This document shows positions 40,388 to 52,245 of a stretch of DNA of 64,000 nt, piece by piece. Under the pieces are notes generated by a model. The model did not search any database, was not told where the DNA came from, and saw nothing but the letters and a program-made list of their open reading frames with translations. The position numbers and the translations under genes were made by a program. Within the stretch, counting starts at the first letter, position 1; every line of letters starts with the position of its first letter. The DNA comes from Aplectana chamaeleonis (lineage: Eukaryota; Nematoda; Chromadorea; Rhabditida; Cosmocercidae). Location of the stretch: contig JAPDOI010001067.1 in assembly GCA_029168955.1 (NCBI GenBank), positions 124,001 through 188,000 on the forward strand. The letters run 5' to 3'.

Positions 40388-40522
40388 GGGGCCGTATGCA
40401 CATCTCTCCCCGAGCGTCCCCGTCCCCGCAAAGGCCATACATGATTGGTCAGTTTCGTCTGATGACCAATCACAGAGTGACTTCGCGGGGACGTTCGGGG
40501 AGAGATGTGCATACGGCCCCTG
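40388..40522. mobile_element. Foldback/MITE, about 135 bp
   Basis: GGGGCCGTATGCACATCTCT and CCCCGAGCGTCCCCG at the left are matched in reverse complement at the right, ending with CATACGGCCCC. An inner pair TGATTGGTCA/TGACCAATCA surrounds the loop. No coding capacity. Confidence 0.85.
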
Positions 40523-40619
40523 ATGCCGATCTGCACAAGCATTTTTTTTACACCCGGCATTTACACCCTACTGAAAACCCAACTTTAAGTCGGTCGAACT
40601 AACGAGATTAAAAACGGGA

Positions 40620-42400
40620 GAGGAAACAGAGTATTTTTGAAACTCACATTACTAGTAATGCACCAATTCGTTCACGAGGGAATTCAGCATGCACAAGATC
40701 CAAGGTCAGCTATTTTTCTCCGATTGAGCCCTGGAAAAAATTAGTGAGAATACAAAACATCCACAATTGAGCGACAACAGAACTTTCAAAGAAAGGATTG
40801 TAAAAGAGAAAAACACTCTTCAGCAGATGGGGGCGATAACTGATAGGCGCAGATGAATCCCTCTTCAGAGAGCGGACAGAAGGACCTGAACCCATGGTCA
40901 ATCTTAGTGTGTGATTTATGACAGTTTTTTTTACCATACCCACGTTTTTTCAGTGTTTGAAAATGGAAAATCGGACAGAAAATTACCATCTCGATTTTGG
41001 GACAAGGAAATCGGAACTCTGAAAATTGTCGACAATCGGCAAATTGGAACGTCTGCAGTCCGCTCATCCCGGTTTCTGGACTATGTGGACGCGTTTTTCC
41101 TCATTTTCTCCTGCGTTTGAATCCTTTTTCCAGATGTCGCAATTATTTTACCACTGTATCACATCATTTAGTATATCATGGATCGCTTAAATGCAGTCGA
41201 TACGGATCGCACTTTTAGTTACCTATTGACAGTTGGCGCAAAATCGGTGGACAAACGTTAAAAAATGCGGGCACCAGGCTTGCGCCAACCATCAGAGCGA
41301 AACCGAAAATATCCGATCCGTGCCGACTGTAACTCTTTTTTTTTCGTTCAATTTCATGGCATTATTGTGATAGCCTCTGCTCACTCATGTATGCTGTGCA
41401 AAAACGAATTACTCTGGTTCCGCTGGTGAGGAGCAAAAGCTAGAGACAGCGAGAAAGGGGAGAAGAGATGGAGGGAGCAGCACGCACGCCCGCTCGTTTA
41501 GTGGCGGGAAATTTAAAAAAACTACAGGAATCTACTCGCTCCGCCTTCATTTTAGAACTGCGAATTCCAACGTGAACTCAAGACTCCCTCTCAATTTTGC
41601 TAAAATTTCGTCAATGCTACCATACATATAGCCGAGTTCTCTCGTTTTGAGCCGGCCGAAGTAAAGCTTATCGGGATTATCATTGCAAAGTTTCCTTATT
41701 ACTGTTATACTTTGTCATGACCGACCGCTCCGCTGCTAACTCCGCACGGACTCATCCGAGCACGCTAGGCTTTAAGTCTGGATTTCACCTTTCCCATGGT
41801 TTCAACCCTATGTTCAAAAGTCGCGGAGCGGTAGAAAGCGAAGTGTGAGTTGCGCGGCAACCCAGCGTGCAGGTTTTATTCGCCACTGATAGCAGCTGCT
41901 ATTTCTAGCTTGATTGATTAATGAACATTCAATCTCGGGCATAGCGTTACTCTAGCAGATTACAAAGTGGCGGAAACTTTGCCTGGATGTTAGCTTTGTA
42001 ATGCTGAGCACAATTCTGATATGTTTTCCAAAATATGAAAGGCAACTTTAAGGACTGTCAGTCATTATTCCTATATACCCACCATCAAATGAGCAAGAGT
42101 CCAGAAATCGGGAAAATTGTATCGAAATGGTGGGCCCACTAATAAATGATATTATTGACGACGTTTCAATCGAAGCACTTTGACTTTGATGCAACAATTT
42201 CTGACAAAAACAACTAGACACAAATGATAGGCCTACCTTTCCACTTCGAAGCGAACATGAGGTGCAGAACATTTAGTTTTCCTGACCATGGAAAACTCTG
42301 AAAAAAAGAAGTGCAAAAGCAGGCCAGAATAACATTTCCATGAGAAAAGGTTTGCATATTTTCTGACAAAAACATGTTCAATTACCCAAGTTTGAGGTTT
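40620..42400. other. Apparently single-copy non-coding DNA
   Basis: I see no coding signal, tandem repeat or element end in this 1.8-kb stretch. The part after about 42400 may be LINE leader. Confidence 0.4.
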
Positions 42401-42666
42401 TCTTCACTGGGTGCTGGTTGATTGTGCTAGTGGTATATCTCTATATATAACGGATAACTTGCTCGTGTACGACTATTGCACGGAACTACTATATCTACGT
42501 TATCCTGGCTCGTGGTTCTACTATCGATCTGCTCATACCCTTGCGGCGAGGGACAACATTCAATACGTTTATGTAAGCCGCCGTTCGAGGTCTACCTTTC
42601 CTAACATCGTACGTTACACCTGTTCTTTCGGTGCTGTGCTGTTCTTCTGAATTGCTATTATCCACA
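42401..42666 (+). promoter_or_regulatory. Probable 5' leader of a CR1-like LINE
   Basis: This stretch precedes the LINE ORF1 start and is GC-balanced compared with its surroundings. Assignment as leader rests only on position. Confidence 0.35.
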
Positions 42667-43458
42667 ATGGTGGGAACTCGTGCTACGTCGAAAGCCGCTG
42701 CCGCTGCTATGACTAATGGAGCAGCCTCTAATGGAGCAGCCTCTGGTGGACCAGCTTCTCTTGATACTGTGGTGGATATGGTCCGTGGTGATGAGTCGCT
42801 GCCCAGTCACTCGAGAGATATGTTACTTCACTTGTATGACTCAAAGCTGCAGATGGATTATCTCGTTGTTAGGAATAGGGAGTTAGAGGCCAAGGTGGAT
42901 TCACTTACGGCCGAGAATGGGAGATTGAGAGATCTGTTAGATAAACGTCAGTTTGTACCAATTGTTGTGCCGCCTCAGAGTCCTGTTAATGATGTTGCCA
43001 CTGCGCCTGTTACTGCTGTGTCTGAATCCTCGTTTGAAGAACACGAGCGTAGTAGGTCTGTTGTCGTGTCTGGTATCACTGAGTCCGTAGATCAAGTGCC
43101 TTCCAATAGGATTAGCTATGATACAGTTTGCATTTGTAATATTCTTGACCATTTGAGAGTCGAATGTCAACCCACTTCTATTTTTAGGACGGGCCGACCT
43201 AATCCTTCAAGGCCACGGTTATTGAAAATTGTTATGCCTGCATCATTCTATAGTGGTCTGATCCTCCGTAGAGCTCACTGGCTGAAATCATTCACGAGGA
43301 TGAAGGGTGTCTATATTAGACCCTCTCTTCCTAAAAGTGAAAGAGATAAGCTGCGAGCTCAGCGGCGTGCATCTAATCCTACTCCGCACATTGTAGCAGG
43401 TTCTCCGATAACTTCGCAATTGCCTACCACATCTTCTCAGTTGCCTGTGTTTCTATAG
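42667..43458 (+). CDS. CR1-like LINE ORF1 (coiled coil plus RRM-like domain), intact
   Basis: A 263-residue frame. The N-terminus is Ala/Gly/Ser-rich (RATSKAAAAAMTNGAAS). Residues about 60-105 form a likely coiled coil (SKLQMDYLVVRNRELEAKVD and TAENGRLRDLLDKR). A serine- and proline-rich linker follows. Then comes an RRM-like block with EHERSRSVVVSGITESV, CNILDHLRVEC, SIFRTGRPNPSRPRLLKIV and KGVYIRPSLPKSERDKLRAQ. This layout is that of RNA-binding ORF1 proteins in L1, Jockey and CR1 LINEs. The ATG at 42667 was chosen because the upstream in-frame Met at 42631 lies in sequence without ORF1 character. A new frame beginning MPVNTATQGSGKP follows at 43468 but is cut at 43523 by a TIR element. Confidence 0.8.
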   Translation: MVGTRATSKAAAAAMTNGAASNGAASGGPASLDTVVDMVRGDESLPSHSRDMLLHLYDSKLQMDYLVVRNRELEAKVDSLTAENGRLRDLLDKRQFVPIVVPPQSPVNDVATAPVTAVSESSFEEHERSRSVVVSGITESVDQVPSNRISYDTVCICNILDHLRVECQPTSIFRTGRPNPSRPRLLKIVMPASFYSGLILRRAHWLKSFTRMKGVYIRPSLPKSERDKLRAQRRASNPTPHIVAGSPITSQLPTTSSQLPVFL

Positions 43459-43620
43459 CCATTTCTATGCCTGTAAACACAGCCACTCAGGGTTCCGGAA
43501 AACCTTTGGGAAAAATATGTGAAATCTCTGAAAATTTAGCTTCCTGGCAAAAGTAACGATTTGGTAATGCTATATGAGTCGAAAAAGTTTCAAAAATATC
43601 TTGAAATATCCTATATATAA

Positions 43621-44889
43621 AGAATGGGAACGGCGCGACGAGAAATCCGCGGAATCGGCCGCGCCTGAACTCTTCAGCATTGTCGATACGCAGCGCGGCG
43701 TGTCGCGCGCGGCGCTTCGCAGCTGATCATTTTCATTTCCGTTTGCACCATTTTGCTCCATTTCTTACGTTTTCAAGGTTTTGGCGATCTGGTTACTCTA
43801 CATTTTGTTCGCGGCTAATATAAACACTTCGATTTTGCAGCGCTTTCGCCCGCTAAGCCGTTTTTTTCACTTATGTGCTCTATTTTTCTTGTTCTGTGCT
43901 TATTTTTTTATTTTGACTTTTTGTTTTTCGTTTTTTTCTTTGTTCTGTTTTGTTGCTTTGTCATTTTTACGAGAAATTTTGTGGGAGGTTTTGCAGCCAG
44001 ATTTTTCAAAGAATTTTTGAACGATTTTCATTTAGAAAGACGGACATTTCAGCCCTTTTTCAAAAAAATGGAGAGATTTCTGCACTTCACGCTCATTTTC
44101 TCCTAATTTCTACACGCTCATTTTTTCCCAATTTTTTGCTGAAGTATTTTTCACTACGGAGTCATGAAAATTTGCAGGAGACCTCTGAATGAACAAGCAA
44201 ATTTGAAAAGAAACAAAATTTATTTCGAAAAAATAATAGTCAGAAAAAACTTTCATGGTGAGCATTGTGCCCAAAAATTCTTCATTAGATTTTTCGACAG
44301 AAGAAAATGCAAGATGTTTAGCAAAAAAATCTTTTTCACGTGGCGCATTCTTTTTTATCGGATTTTTGTCTGTGAGAAAACAAAGATTTTTTCACGAAGA
44401 AGTTGATAAGATCGCAGAACTTTCCGGTGAAAATTTTACAACTAAGTTTTTTCCAAAGAATTCAATAATGATTTTCAGGGTATTTTAGCTGTTTTAAATC
44501 TGAAAAAATCCGCTGATTTTTGTGAAAAAAAAGAGGAGATCAATCACAGATGACTATTTCCACTGGCAGAAAAAATATTCATGCGGCGGACGTTCAAACA
44601 AACTGGAAGGAATTTACGTGAAATTATTAATGTCGAAATCAGATAATCCGTTTAACTTTACTAACTATGAACCTAATCAGATAATCCTTACTTTTTTCTG
44701 AATTGTCAGTTTCATTAAACATCTATAACTGATTGTATACTTACATCATTGAGAGAAAGGCTGAATCCTCACGCCTGATTGAAGCCGACGGTCCGCATAT
44801 GGACAAATTGGGTAACTGTTTCTTGCGCTCGCGTCATACATACGCGCTCCAGCGCAACCATCCAAAGGCACATCAGGCGCGAATTTCCT
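43621..44889. other. Helitron interior, AT-rich non-coding part
   Basis: A short GC-rich inverted region (43630-43720, with GGCGCGACG-type motifs) is followed by T- and A-rich DNA. Open frames here are low-complexity (Phe, Lys) and show no domain. Confidence 0.5.
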
Positions 44890-47800
44890 ATCGTTTGGCA
44901 AAGCCAAACGAATACTACATGTAGGGTGGCCTGCGAAGCCGCACGAATACCATACGGAGGGTGACCGGCGAAGTCGAACGAATACTACACGAAGGGTGGC
45001 CCGCCAAGCCGGCCCGTCGTTTGGCGAAGCCGAACGAATACTACACAGGTTGTGACCGACAAAGCCTGCCCATCGCTCGGCGGAGCCGATCGAATATTAC
45101 ATGGAGGGTGGCCCGCCAAGATGGCCCATCGTTCGGCGAGGGCGAACGAATACTACGTAGAGAGAGGGAGGTGGGCAAAGCCGGCCCATCTTTCTGCGAT
45201 GCCGTACGAATACTACACGGAGGGTGGCCGGCGAAGCCGAACGAATACCACACGAAGGGTGGCCCGCTAAGCCGGCCCGTCGTTCGGCGAAGCCAATCTA
45301 ATACCACGTGAACGGAGGGGGTCGGCAAAGCCGGCCCATCGTTCTGCGATGCCGAACGAATACTACGTAGAGGGAGGGTGGCCCGGACCATCATTCGGTG
45401 AAGCTGAACGAACATTAGACGGAGGGTGGTCGGCGAAGCCGAACGAATACTACACAGAGGAAGGGTGTCCGGAAAAGCCGGCCCATCGTTCTGCGATTCC
45501 AAACGAATACTACGTGGAGGAAGGGTGGCCCGGCCTATTGTTCGGTGAAGCTGAACCAATATTACACGGAGGGTGGCAGGCGAAGCCTGCCCATCGCTCG
45601 GCGAACATGAGCGAATAATACATGGAGGGTGGCCCGCCAAGCCGGCCAATCGTTCGGCGATGCCGAAAGATTACTACCTAGAGAGAGATCGCTCGGCGAA
45701 CATGAGCGAATAATACATTAAGGGTGGCCCGCCAAGCCGGCCCATCGTTCGGCGAAGCCGAACGAATACTGCGTAGAGGAAGGGGGTCGACGAAGCCGGC
45801 CCATCGTTCGGCGGAGACGGGCGAATGCTACCTAGAGAGAGGTTGGCCGGCGAAGCCGGCCCATCGTTTGGTGGAGCCAAACGAATACTAACTAGAGGGA
45901 GGGTGGCCGGCGAAGCCGGCCCATCGTTCTGTGAAGCCGAACGAATACCACGTAAAGGGAGGGGGTCGGCGAAGCCGAGCGAATACAATGTAGAGGGAGG
46001 GTGGCCGGCGAAGCCGGCCCATCGTTTGGTGGAGCCAAACGAATACTACCTAGACGGAGGGTGGCCGGCGAAGCCGGCCCATCGTTCGGCGAAGCTGAAC
46101 GAATACTGCGTAGAGGAAGGGGGTCGACGAAGCCGGCCCATCGTTCGGCGGAGACGAGCGAATACTACCTAGACGGAGGGTGGCCGGCGAAGCCGGCCCA
46201 TCTTTCGGCGAAACCGAACCAATACTACACCGAGGGTTGCCGGCGAAGCCGGCCCATCGTTCGGCGAAGCCGAACGAATACTGCGTAGAGGAAGGGGTCG
46301 GCGAAGCCGCCTATCGTTCGGCGGAGCCGAACGAATATCACATGGAGTGTGGTCGGCGAAGCCGAACAGATACTACACGAGGGTGGCTGGCGAAGCCGAA
46401 CGACTACTACACGAGGGGTTGCCGGCGAAGCCGGCCCATCCTTAGGCGAAGCCGAACGAATACTACGTAGAGGGAGGGTGGCCGGCAAAGCCGGCCCATC
46501 GTTCGGCGAAGCCGAACGAAGACTGCGTAGAGGAAGGGGTCGACGAAGCCGGCCCATCGTTCGGCGGAGACGGGCGAATGCTACCTAGAGAGGGTGGCCG
46601 GCGAAGCCGGCCCATCGTTTGGTGGAGCCAAACGAATACTAACTAGAGGAGGGTGGCCGGCGAAGCCGGCCCATCGTTCTGTGAAGCCGAACGAATACCA
46701 CGTAAAGGGAGGGGTCGGCGAAGCCGAGCGAATACAATGTAGAGGAGGGTGGCCGGCAAAGCCGGCCCATCGTTTGGTGGAGCCAAACGATTACTAACTA
46801 GAGGGAGGGTGGCCGGCGAAGCCGCTTCATCGTTCGGCGGAGACGAGCGAATACTACCTAGACGGAGGGTGGCCGGAAAAGCCGGCCCATCGTTCAGCGA
46901 AGCTGAACGAATACTGCGTAGAGGAAGGGGTCGACGAAGCCGGCCCATCGTTCGGCGGAGACGAGCGAATACTACCTAGACGGAGGGTGGCCGGCGAACC
47001 CGGCCCCTCTTTTGGCGAAACCGAACCAATACTACGCCGAGGGTTGCCGGCGAAGCCGGCCCATCGTTCGGCGAAGCCGAACGAATACTGCGTAGAGGAA
47101 GGGGGTCGGCGAAGCCGGCCTATCGTTCGGCGGAGCCGAACGAATATCACATGGAGTGTGGTCGGCGAAGCCGAACAAATACTACACGAGGGGTGGCTGG
47201 CGAAGCCGAACGACTACTACACGAGGGGTGGCTGGCGAAGCCGGCCCATCCAGGCGAAGCCGAACGAATACTACGTAGAGGGAGGTTGGCCGGCAAAGCC
47301 GGCCCATCGTTCGGCGAAGCCGAACGAAGACTGCGTAGAGGAAGGGGTCGGCGAAGCCGGCCCATCGTTCGGCGGAGACGGGCGAATACTACCTAGAGAG
47401 GGTGGCCGGCGAAGCCGGCCATCGTTCAGTGGAGCCAAACGAATACTAACTAGAGGGAGGGTGGCCGGCGAAGCCCGCGCCATCGTTCTGTGACGCCGAA
47501 CGAATACCACGTAAAGTAGGGGTCGGCGAAGCCGAGCGAATACAATGTAGAGAGAGGGGGTCGGCGAAGCCGGCCCTTCGTTCGGCGACGCCGAACGAAT
47601 ACTACACGGAGGGTGGCCGGCGAAGCCGGCCCCATCTTTCGGCGAAGCCGAACAGAATACTACACCGGGGTTGCCGGCGAAGCCGCTGATCGTTCGGCGA
47701 AGCCGAACGAATACTGCGTAGAGGAAGGGGTCGACGAAGCCGGCCCATCGTTCGGCGGAGACGGGTGAATGCTACCTAGAGAGAGGGTGGCCGGCGAAGC

Positions 47801-50800
47801 CGCCCATCGTTTGGTGGAGCCAAACGAATACTAACTAGAGGAGGGTGGCCGGCGAAGCCGGCCCATCGTTCGGCGGAGACGAGCGAATACTAGCTAGAGG
47901 AGGGTGGCCGGCGAAGCCGCTTCAATCGTTTGTGAAGCCGAACGAATACCACGTAAAGGGAGGGGGGTCGGCGAAGCCGAGCAGAATACAATGTAGAGAG
48001 AGGGGTCGGCGAAGCCGGACCTTCGTTCGGCGAAGCCGAACGAATACTACACGGAGGGTGGCCGGCGAAGCCGGCCCATCTTTCGGCGAAACCGAACCAA
48101 TACTACACCGAGGGTTGCCGGCGAAGCCGGCGCGTGGTTCGACGAAAGCGAAGGAATACTGCGTAGAGGAAGGGGGTCGCGAGCCGGCCCTTCGTGCGGC
48201 GAAGCCGAACAAATACTACACGGAGGGTGGCCGGCGAAGCCTGCCCATCTTTCGGCGAAACCGAACCAATACTACACCGAGGGTTGCCGGCGAAGGCGGC
48301 CCATCGTTCGGCGAAGCCGACCAAATACTGCGTAGAGGAAGGGGGTCGGCGAAGCCGGCCTATCGTTCGGCGGAGCCGAACGAATATCACATGGAGTGTA
48401 GTCGGCGAAGCCGAACGAATACTACACGAGGGGTGGCTGGCGAAGCCGAACGACTACTACACGAGGGGTGGGTGGCGAAGCCGGCCAACCTTAGGCGAAG
48501 GCGAACGAATACTACGTAGAGGAGGGTGGCCGGCAAAGCCGGCCCATCGTTCGGCGAAGCCGAACGAGAACTGCGGCGTAGAGGAAGGGGGTCGGCGAAG
48601 CCGGCCCATCGTTCGGCGGAGACGGGCGAATACTACCTAGAGAGGGTGGCCGGCGAAGCCGCCCATCGTTCAGTGGAGCCAAACGAATACTAACTAGAGG
48701 AGGGTGGCCGGCGAAGCCGGCCCATCGTTCTGTGACTCCGAACGAATACCACGTAAAAGTAGGGGGTCGGCGAAGCCGAGCGAATACAATGTAGAGAGAG
48801 GGGGTCGGCGAAGCCGGCCCTTCGTTCGGCGACGCCGAACGAATACTACACGGAGGGTGGCCGGCGAAGCCGGCCCATCTTTCGGCGAAGCCGAACGGAT
48901 ACTACACTGAGGGTTGCCGGCGAAGCCGGCCCATCGTTCGGCGAAGCCGAACGAATACTGCGTAGAGGAAGGGGGTCGACGAAGCCGGCCCATCGTTCGG
49001 CGGAGACGGGCGAATGCTACCTAGAGAGAGGGTGGCCGGCGAAGCCGGCCCATCGTTTGGTGGAGCAAACGAATACTAACTAGAGGGAGGGTGGCCGGCG
49101 AAGCCGGCCCATCGTTCTGTGAAGCCGAACGAATACCACGTAAAGGGAGGATCGGCGAAGCCGAAGCAGATACAATGTAGAGGAGGGTGGCCGGCGAAGC
49201 CGGGCCCATCGTTTGGTGGAGCCAAACGAATACTAACTAGAGGGAGGGTGGCCGGCGAAGCCGGCCCATCGTTCGGCGGAGACGAGCGAATACTACCTAG
49301 ACGGAGGGTGGCCGGAAAAGCCGGCCCATCGTTCGGCGAAGCTGAACGAATACTGCGTAGAGGAAGGGGGTCGACGAAGCCGGCCCATCGTTCGGCGGAG
49401 ACGAGCGAATACTACCTAGACGGAGGGTGGCCGGCGAAGCCGGCCCATCTTTCGGCGAAACCGAACCAATACTACACCGAGGGTTGCCGGCGAAGCCGGC
49501 CTATCGTTCGGCGGAGCCGAACGAATATCACATGGAGTGTGGTCGGCGAAGCCGAACGAATACTACACGAGGGGTGGCTGGCGAAGCCGAACGACTACTA
49601 CACGAGGGGTGGCTGGCGAAGCCGGCCCATCCTTAGGCGAAGCCGAACGAATACTACGTAGAGGGAGGGTGGCCGGCAAAGCCGGCCCATCGTTCGGCGA
49701 AGCCGAACGAAGACTGCGTAGAGGAAGGGGGTCGGCGAAGCCGGCCCATCGTTCGGCGGAGACGGGCGAATACTACCTAGAGAGAGGGTGGCCGGCGAAG
49801 CCGGCCCATCGTTCGGTGGAGCCAAACGAATACTAACTAGAGGGAGGGTGGCCGGCGAAGCCGGCCCATCGTTCTGTGACGCCGAACGAATACCACGTAA
49901 AAGTAGGGGGTCGGCGAAGCCGAGCGAATACAATGTAGAGAGAGGGGGTCGGCGAAGCCGGCCCTTTGTTCGGCGACGCCGAACGAATACTACACGGAGG
50001 GTGGCCGGCGAAGCCGGCCCATCTTTCGGCGGAGCCGAACGAATACTACACCGAGGGTTGCCGGCGAAGCCGGCCCATCGTTCGGCGAAGCCGAACGAAT
50101 ACTGCGTAGAGGAAGGGGGTCGACGAAGCCGGCCCATCGTTCGGCGGAGACGGGCGAATGCTACCTAGAGAGAGGGTGGCCGGCGAAGCCGGCCCATCGT
50201 TTGGTGGAGCCAAACGAATACTAACTAGAGGGAGGGTGGCCGGCGAAGCCGGCCCATCGTTCTGTGAAGCCAAACGAATACCACGTAAAGGGAGGGGGTC
50301 GGCGAAGCCGAGCGAATACAATGTAGAGGGAGGGTGGCGGGCGAAGCCGGCCCTTCGTTTGGTGGAGCCAAACGAATACTAACTAGAGGGAGGGTGGCCG
50401 GCGAAGCCGGCCCATCGTTCGGCGGAGACGAGCGAATACTACCTAGACGGAGGGTGGCCGGAAAAGCCGGCCCATCGTTCGGCGAAGCCGAACGAATACT
50501 GCGTAGAGGAAGGGGGTCGACGAAGCCGGCCCATCGTTCGGCGGAGACGGGCGAATGCTACCTAGAGAGAGGGGGGCCGGCGAAGCCGGCCCATCGTTTG
50601 GTGGAGCCAAACGAATACTAACTAGAGGGAGGGTGGCCGGCGAAGCCGGCCCATCGTTCTGTGAAGCCAAACGAATACCACGTAAAGGGAGGGGGTCGGC
50701 GAAGCCGAGCGAATACAATGTAGAGGGAGGGTGGCTGGCGAAGCCGGCCCATCGTTCGGTGGAGCCAAACGAATACTAACTAGAGGGAGGGTGGCCGGCG

Positions 50801-51378
50801 AAGCCGGCCCATCGTTCGGCGGAGACGAGCGAATACTATCTAGACGGAGGGTGGCCGGCGAAGCCGGCCTGTAGTTCGGCGAAGCCGAACGAATATTACA
50901 TGGAGTGTGGCCGGCGAAGCCGAACAGATACTACACGAGGGTGGCTGGCGAAGCCGAACGACTAATACACGAGGGGTGGCTGGCGAAGCCGGCCCATCCT
51001 TAGGCGAAGCCGAACGAATGCTACCTAGAGGGAGGGTAGCCGGCGAAGCCGGCCCATCGTTCGGCGAAGCTGAACGAATACTGCGTAGAGGAAGGGGGTC
51101 GGCGAAGCCGGCCCATCGTTTGGCGGAGACGAGCGAATACTACCTAGACGGAGGGTGGCCGGCGAAGCCGGCCTGTAGTTCGGCGAAGCCGAACGAATAT
51201 TACATGGAGTGTGGCCGGCGAAGCCGAACGAATACTACACGAGGGGTGGCTGGCGAAGTCGGCCTATCGTTCGGCGAAGCCGAACGAATACTACGTAGAG
51301 GGAGCGTGGCCGGCAAAGCCGGCCCATCGTTCGGCGAAGCCGAACGAATACTACATGGAGGGCAGCCAGCAAAGCCGG
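44890..51378. repeat. GC-rich hairpin satellite (units about 58-60 bp, higher-order structure)
   Basis: Roughly 110 units. A typical unit has two hairpins: GGCCGGC-GAA-GCCGGCC, then CATCG, then TTCGGC-GAA-GCCGAA, followed by CGAATACTACGTAGAGGGAG or a variant. Both hairpins share the core GCGAAGC. Unit types differ in the spacer (TACTGCGTAGAGGAA, TACTAACTAGAGG, TACCACGTAAAGG, TACAATGTAGAG, TATCACATGGAGTG) and recur in fixed order, giving higher-order repeats of several units. Stem changes are often compensated on the other side. Open frames in all registers are repeat artefacts, not genes. Confidence 0.95.
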
Positions 51379-51700
51379 AGACGACGAAGTTGGAATTCCG
51401 TTTCACAAAGCTCGCTCTCTGCTAAGAGTTATGAAACGGTAGCCATTTTGGGTGTAAGCGAGAAATGACCGGCGCCAGAGGGCGACGGCGGAAAGGTACG
51501 GGTGTGCAAGTTATACGTGTCGTCATTGCGTGCCACCACCTATGAACGCAGGTTGATTGAAGAATTTGAAACATTTAAGAGTTCAAATGCTTTCGTGTCT
51601 GTCTGCTCGTTTTTCAAAATGCGCAGCTGTACTACTGCCAGGGGGCACGCACCTTCATGTCACGTGGCTGCCACGGGCTAGGGACCCGAAGGGTCACTAG
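51379..51700. other. Helitron 3' terminal region
   Basis: Non-repetitive DNA leading to the 3' hairpin and CTAG end at 51683-51700. Confidence 0.6.
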
Positions 51701-52245
51701 TCGTAAAAATGATTTGGCGTAGAATAGCCTGAAGTAGTAAAAAAAGCTAGGAAATGAAGTGAAATAACTAAAAATACGATTTGGAGGTCATAAATAAACT
51801 AACTAGCGATAAGTAAAGACAGACGGATCAGATTTCACAAGCTTCTCCGTTAAACTTATCAAAGCAAAATCAAGCGCGCAACGGAAACATTAAGCCATTT
51901 TCGAAATCTGTAATACGGGAACTAGCATAGGTTAAGCTAGGTTAACGCAACGCTCCATTCCATATCGCGCTTGATTTTGCTTTGATAAGTTTAACGGAGA
52001 AGCTTGTGAAATCTGATCCGTCTGTCTTTACTTATCGCTAGTTAGTTTATTTATGACCTCCAAATCGTATTTTTAGTTATTTCACTTCATTTCCTAGCTT
52101 TTTTACTACTTCAGGCTATTCTACGCCAAATCATTTTTTACGATATTTCAAGATATTTTTGAAACTCTTTCGACTCATAAATAGCATTACCAAATCGTTA
52201 CTTTTGCCAGGAAGCTAAATTTTCAGAGATTGGCTCTTTAGATAC

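Larger units (their letters stand above)
43609..51700 (+). mobile_element. Non-autonomous Helitron, 8,092 bp
   Basis: It begins TCCTATATATAAAGAATGGG and ends GACCCGAAGGGTCACTAG, that is, 5' TC and 3' CTAG with a 5-bp hairpin (51683-51695) just before the end. It sits between A (43608) and T (51701) with no target duplication. The undisturbed target can be read in the opposite inverted repeat of the host element (GAAATATCGTAAAAAATG at about 52150-52133), which shows exactly A^T at the insertion point. No Rep or helicase coding sequence is visible. Most of the interior is satellite (44890-51378). Confidence 0.88.
43524..52230. mobile_element. Long-TIR DNA transposon (615 bp without its Helitron insertion)
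   Basis: The ends are ATCTCTGAAAATTTAGCTTC and its reverse complement. The left inverted repeat runs 43524-43608, is interrupted by the Helitron, and resumes 51701-51880. The right arm is 51960-52230. Removing the Helitron gives arms of about 260 bp that pair almost perfectly around a spacer of about 80 bp. The family has another member at 61617-63934 and a solo end at 61490-61612. No transposase is present. Confidence 0.85.

Noticed and set aside
43781..44488. Phe/Lys-rich open frames in the Helitron as Rep or helicase remnants
   Set aside because: They arise from T- and A-rich DNA. No HUH, Walker or helicase motif is visible.
44961..51425. Dozens of Arg/Pro/Gly-rich open frames in the GC satellite
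   Set aside because: They are products of the hairpin satellite read in different registers. They shift frame at every unit-length change and show no domain.
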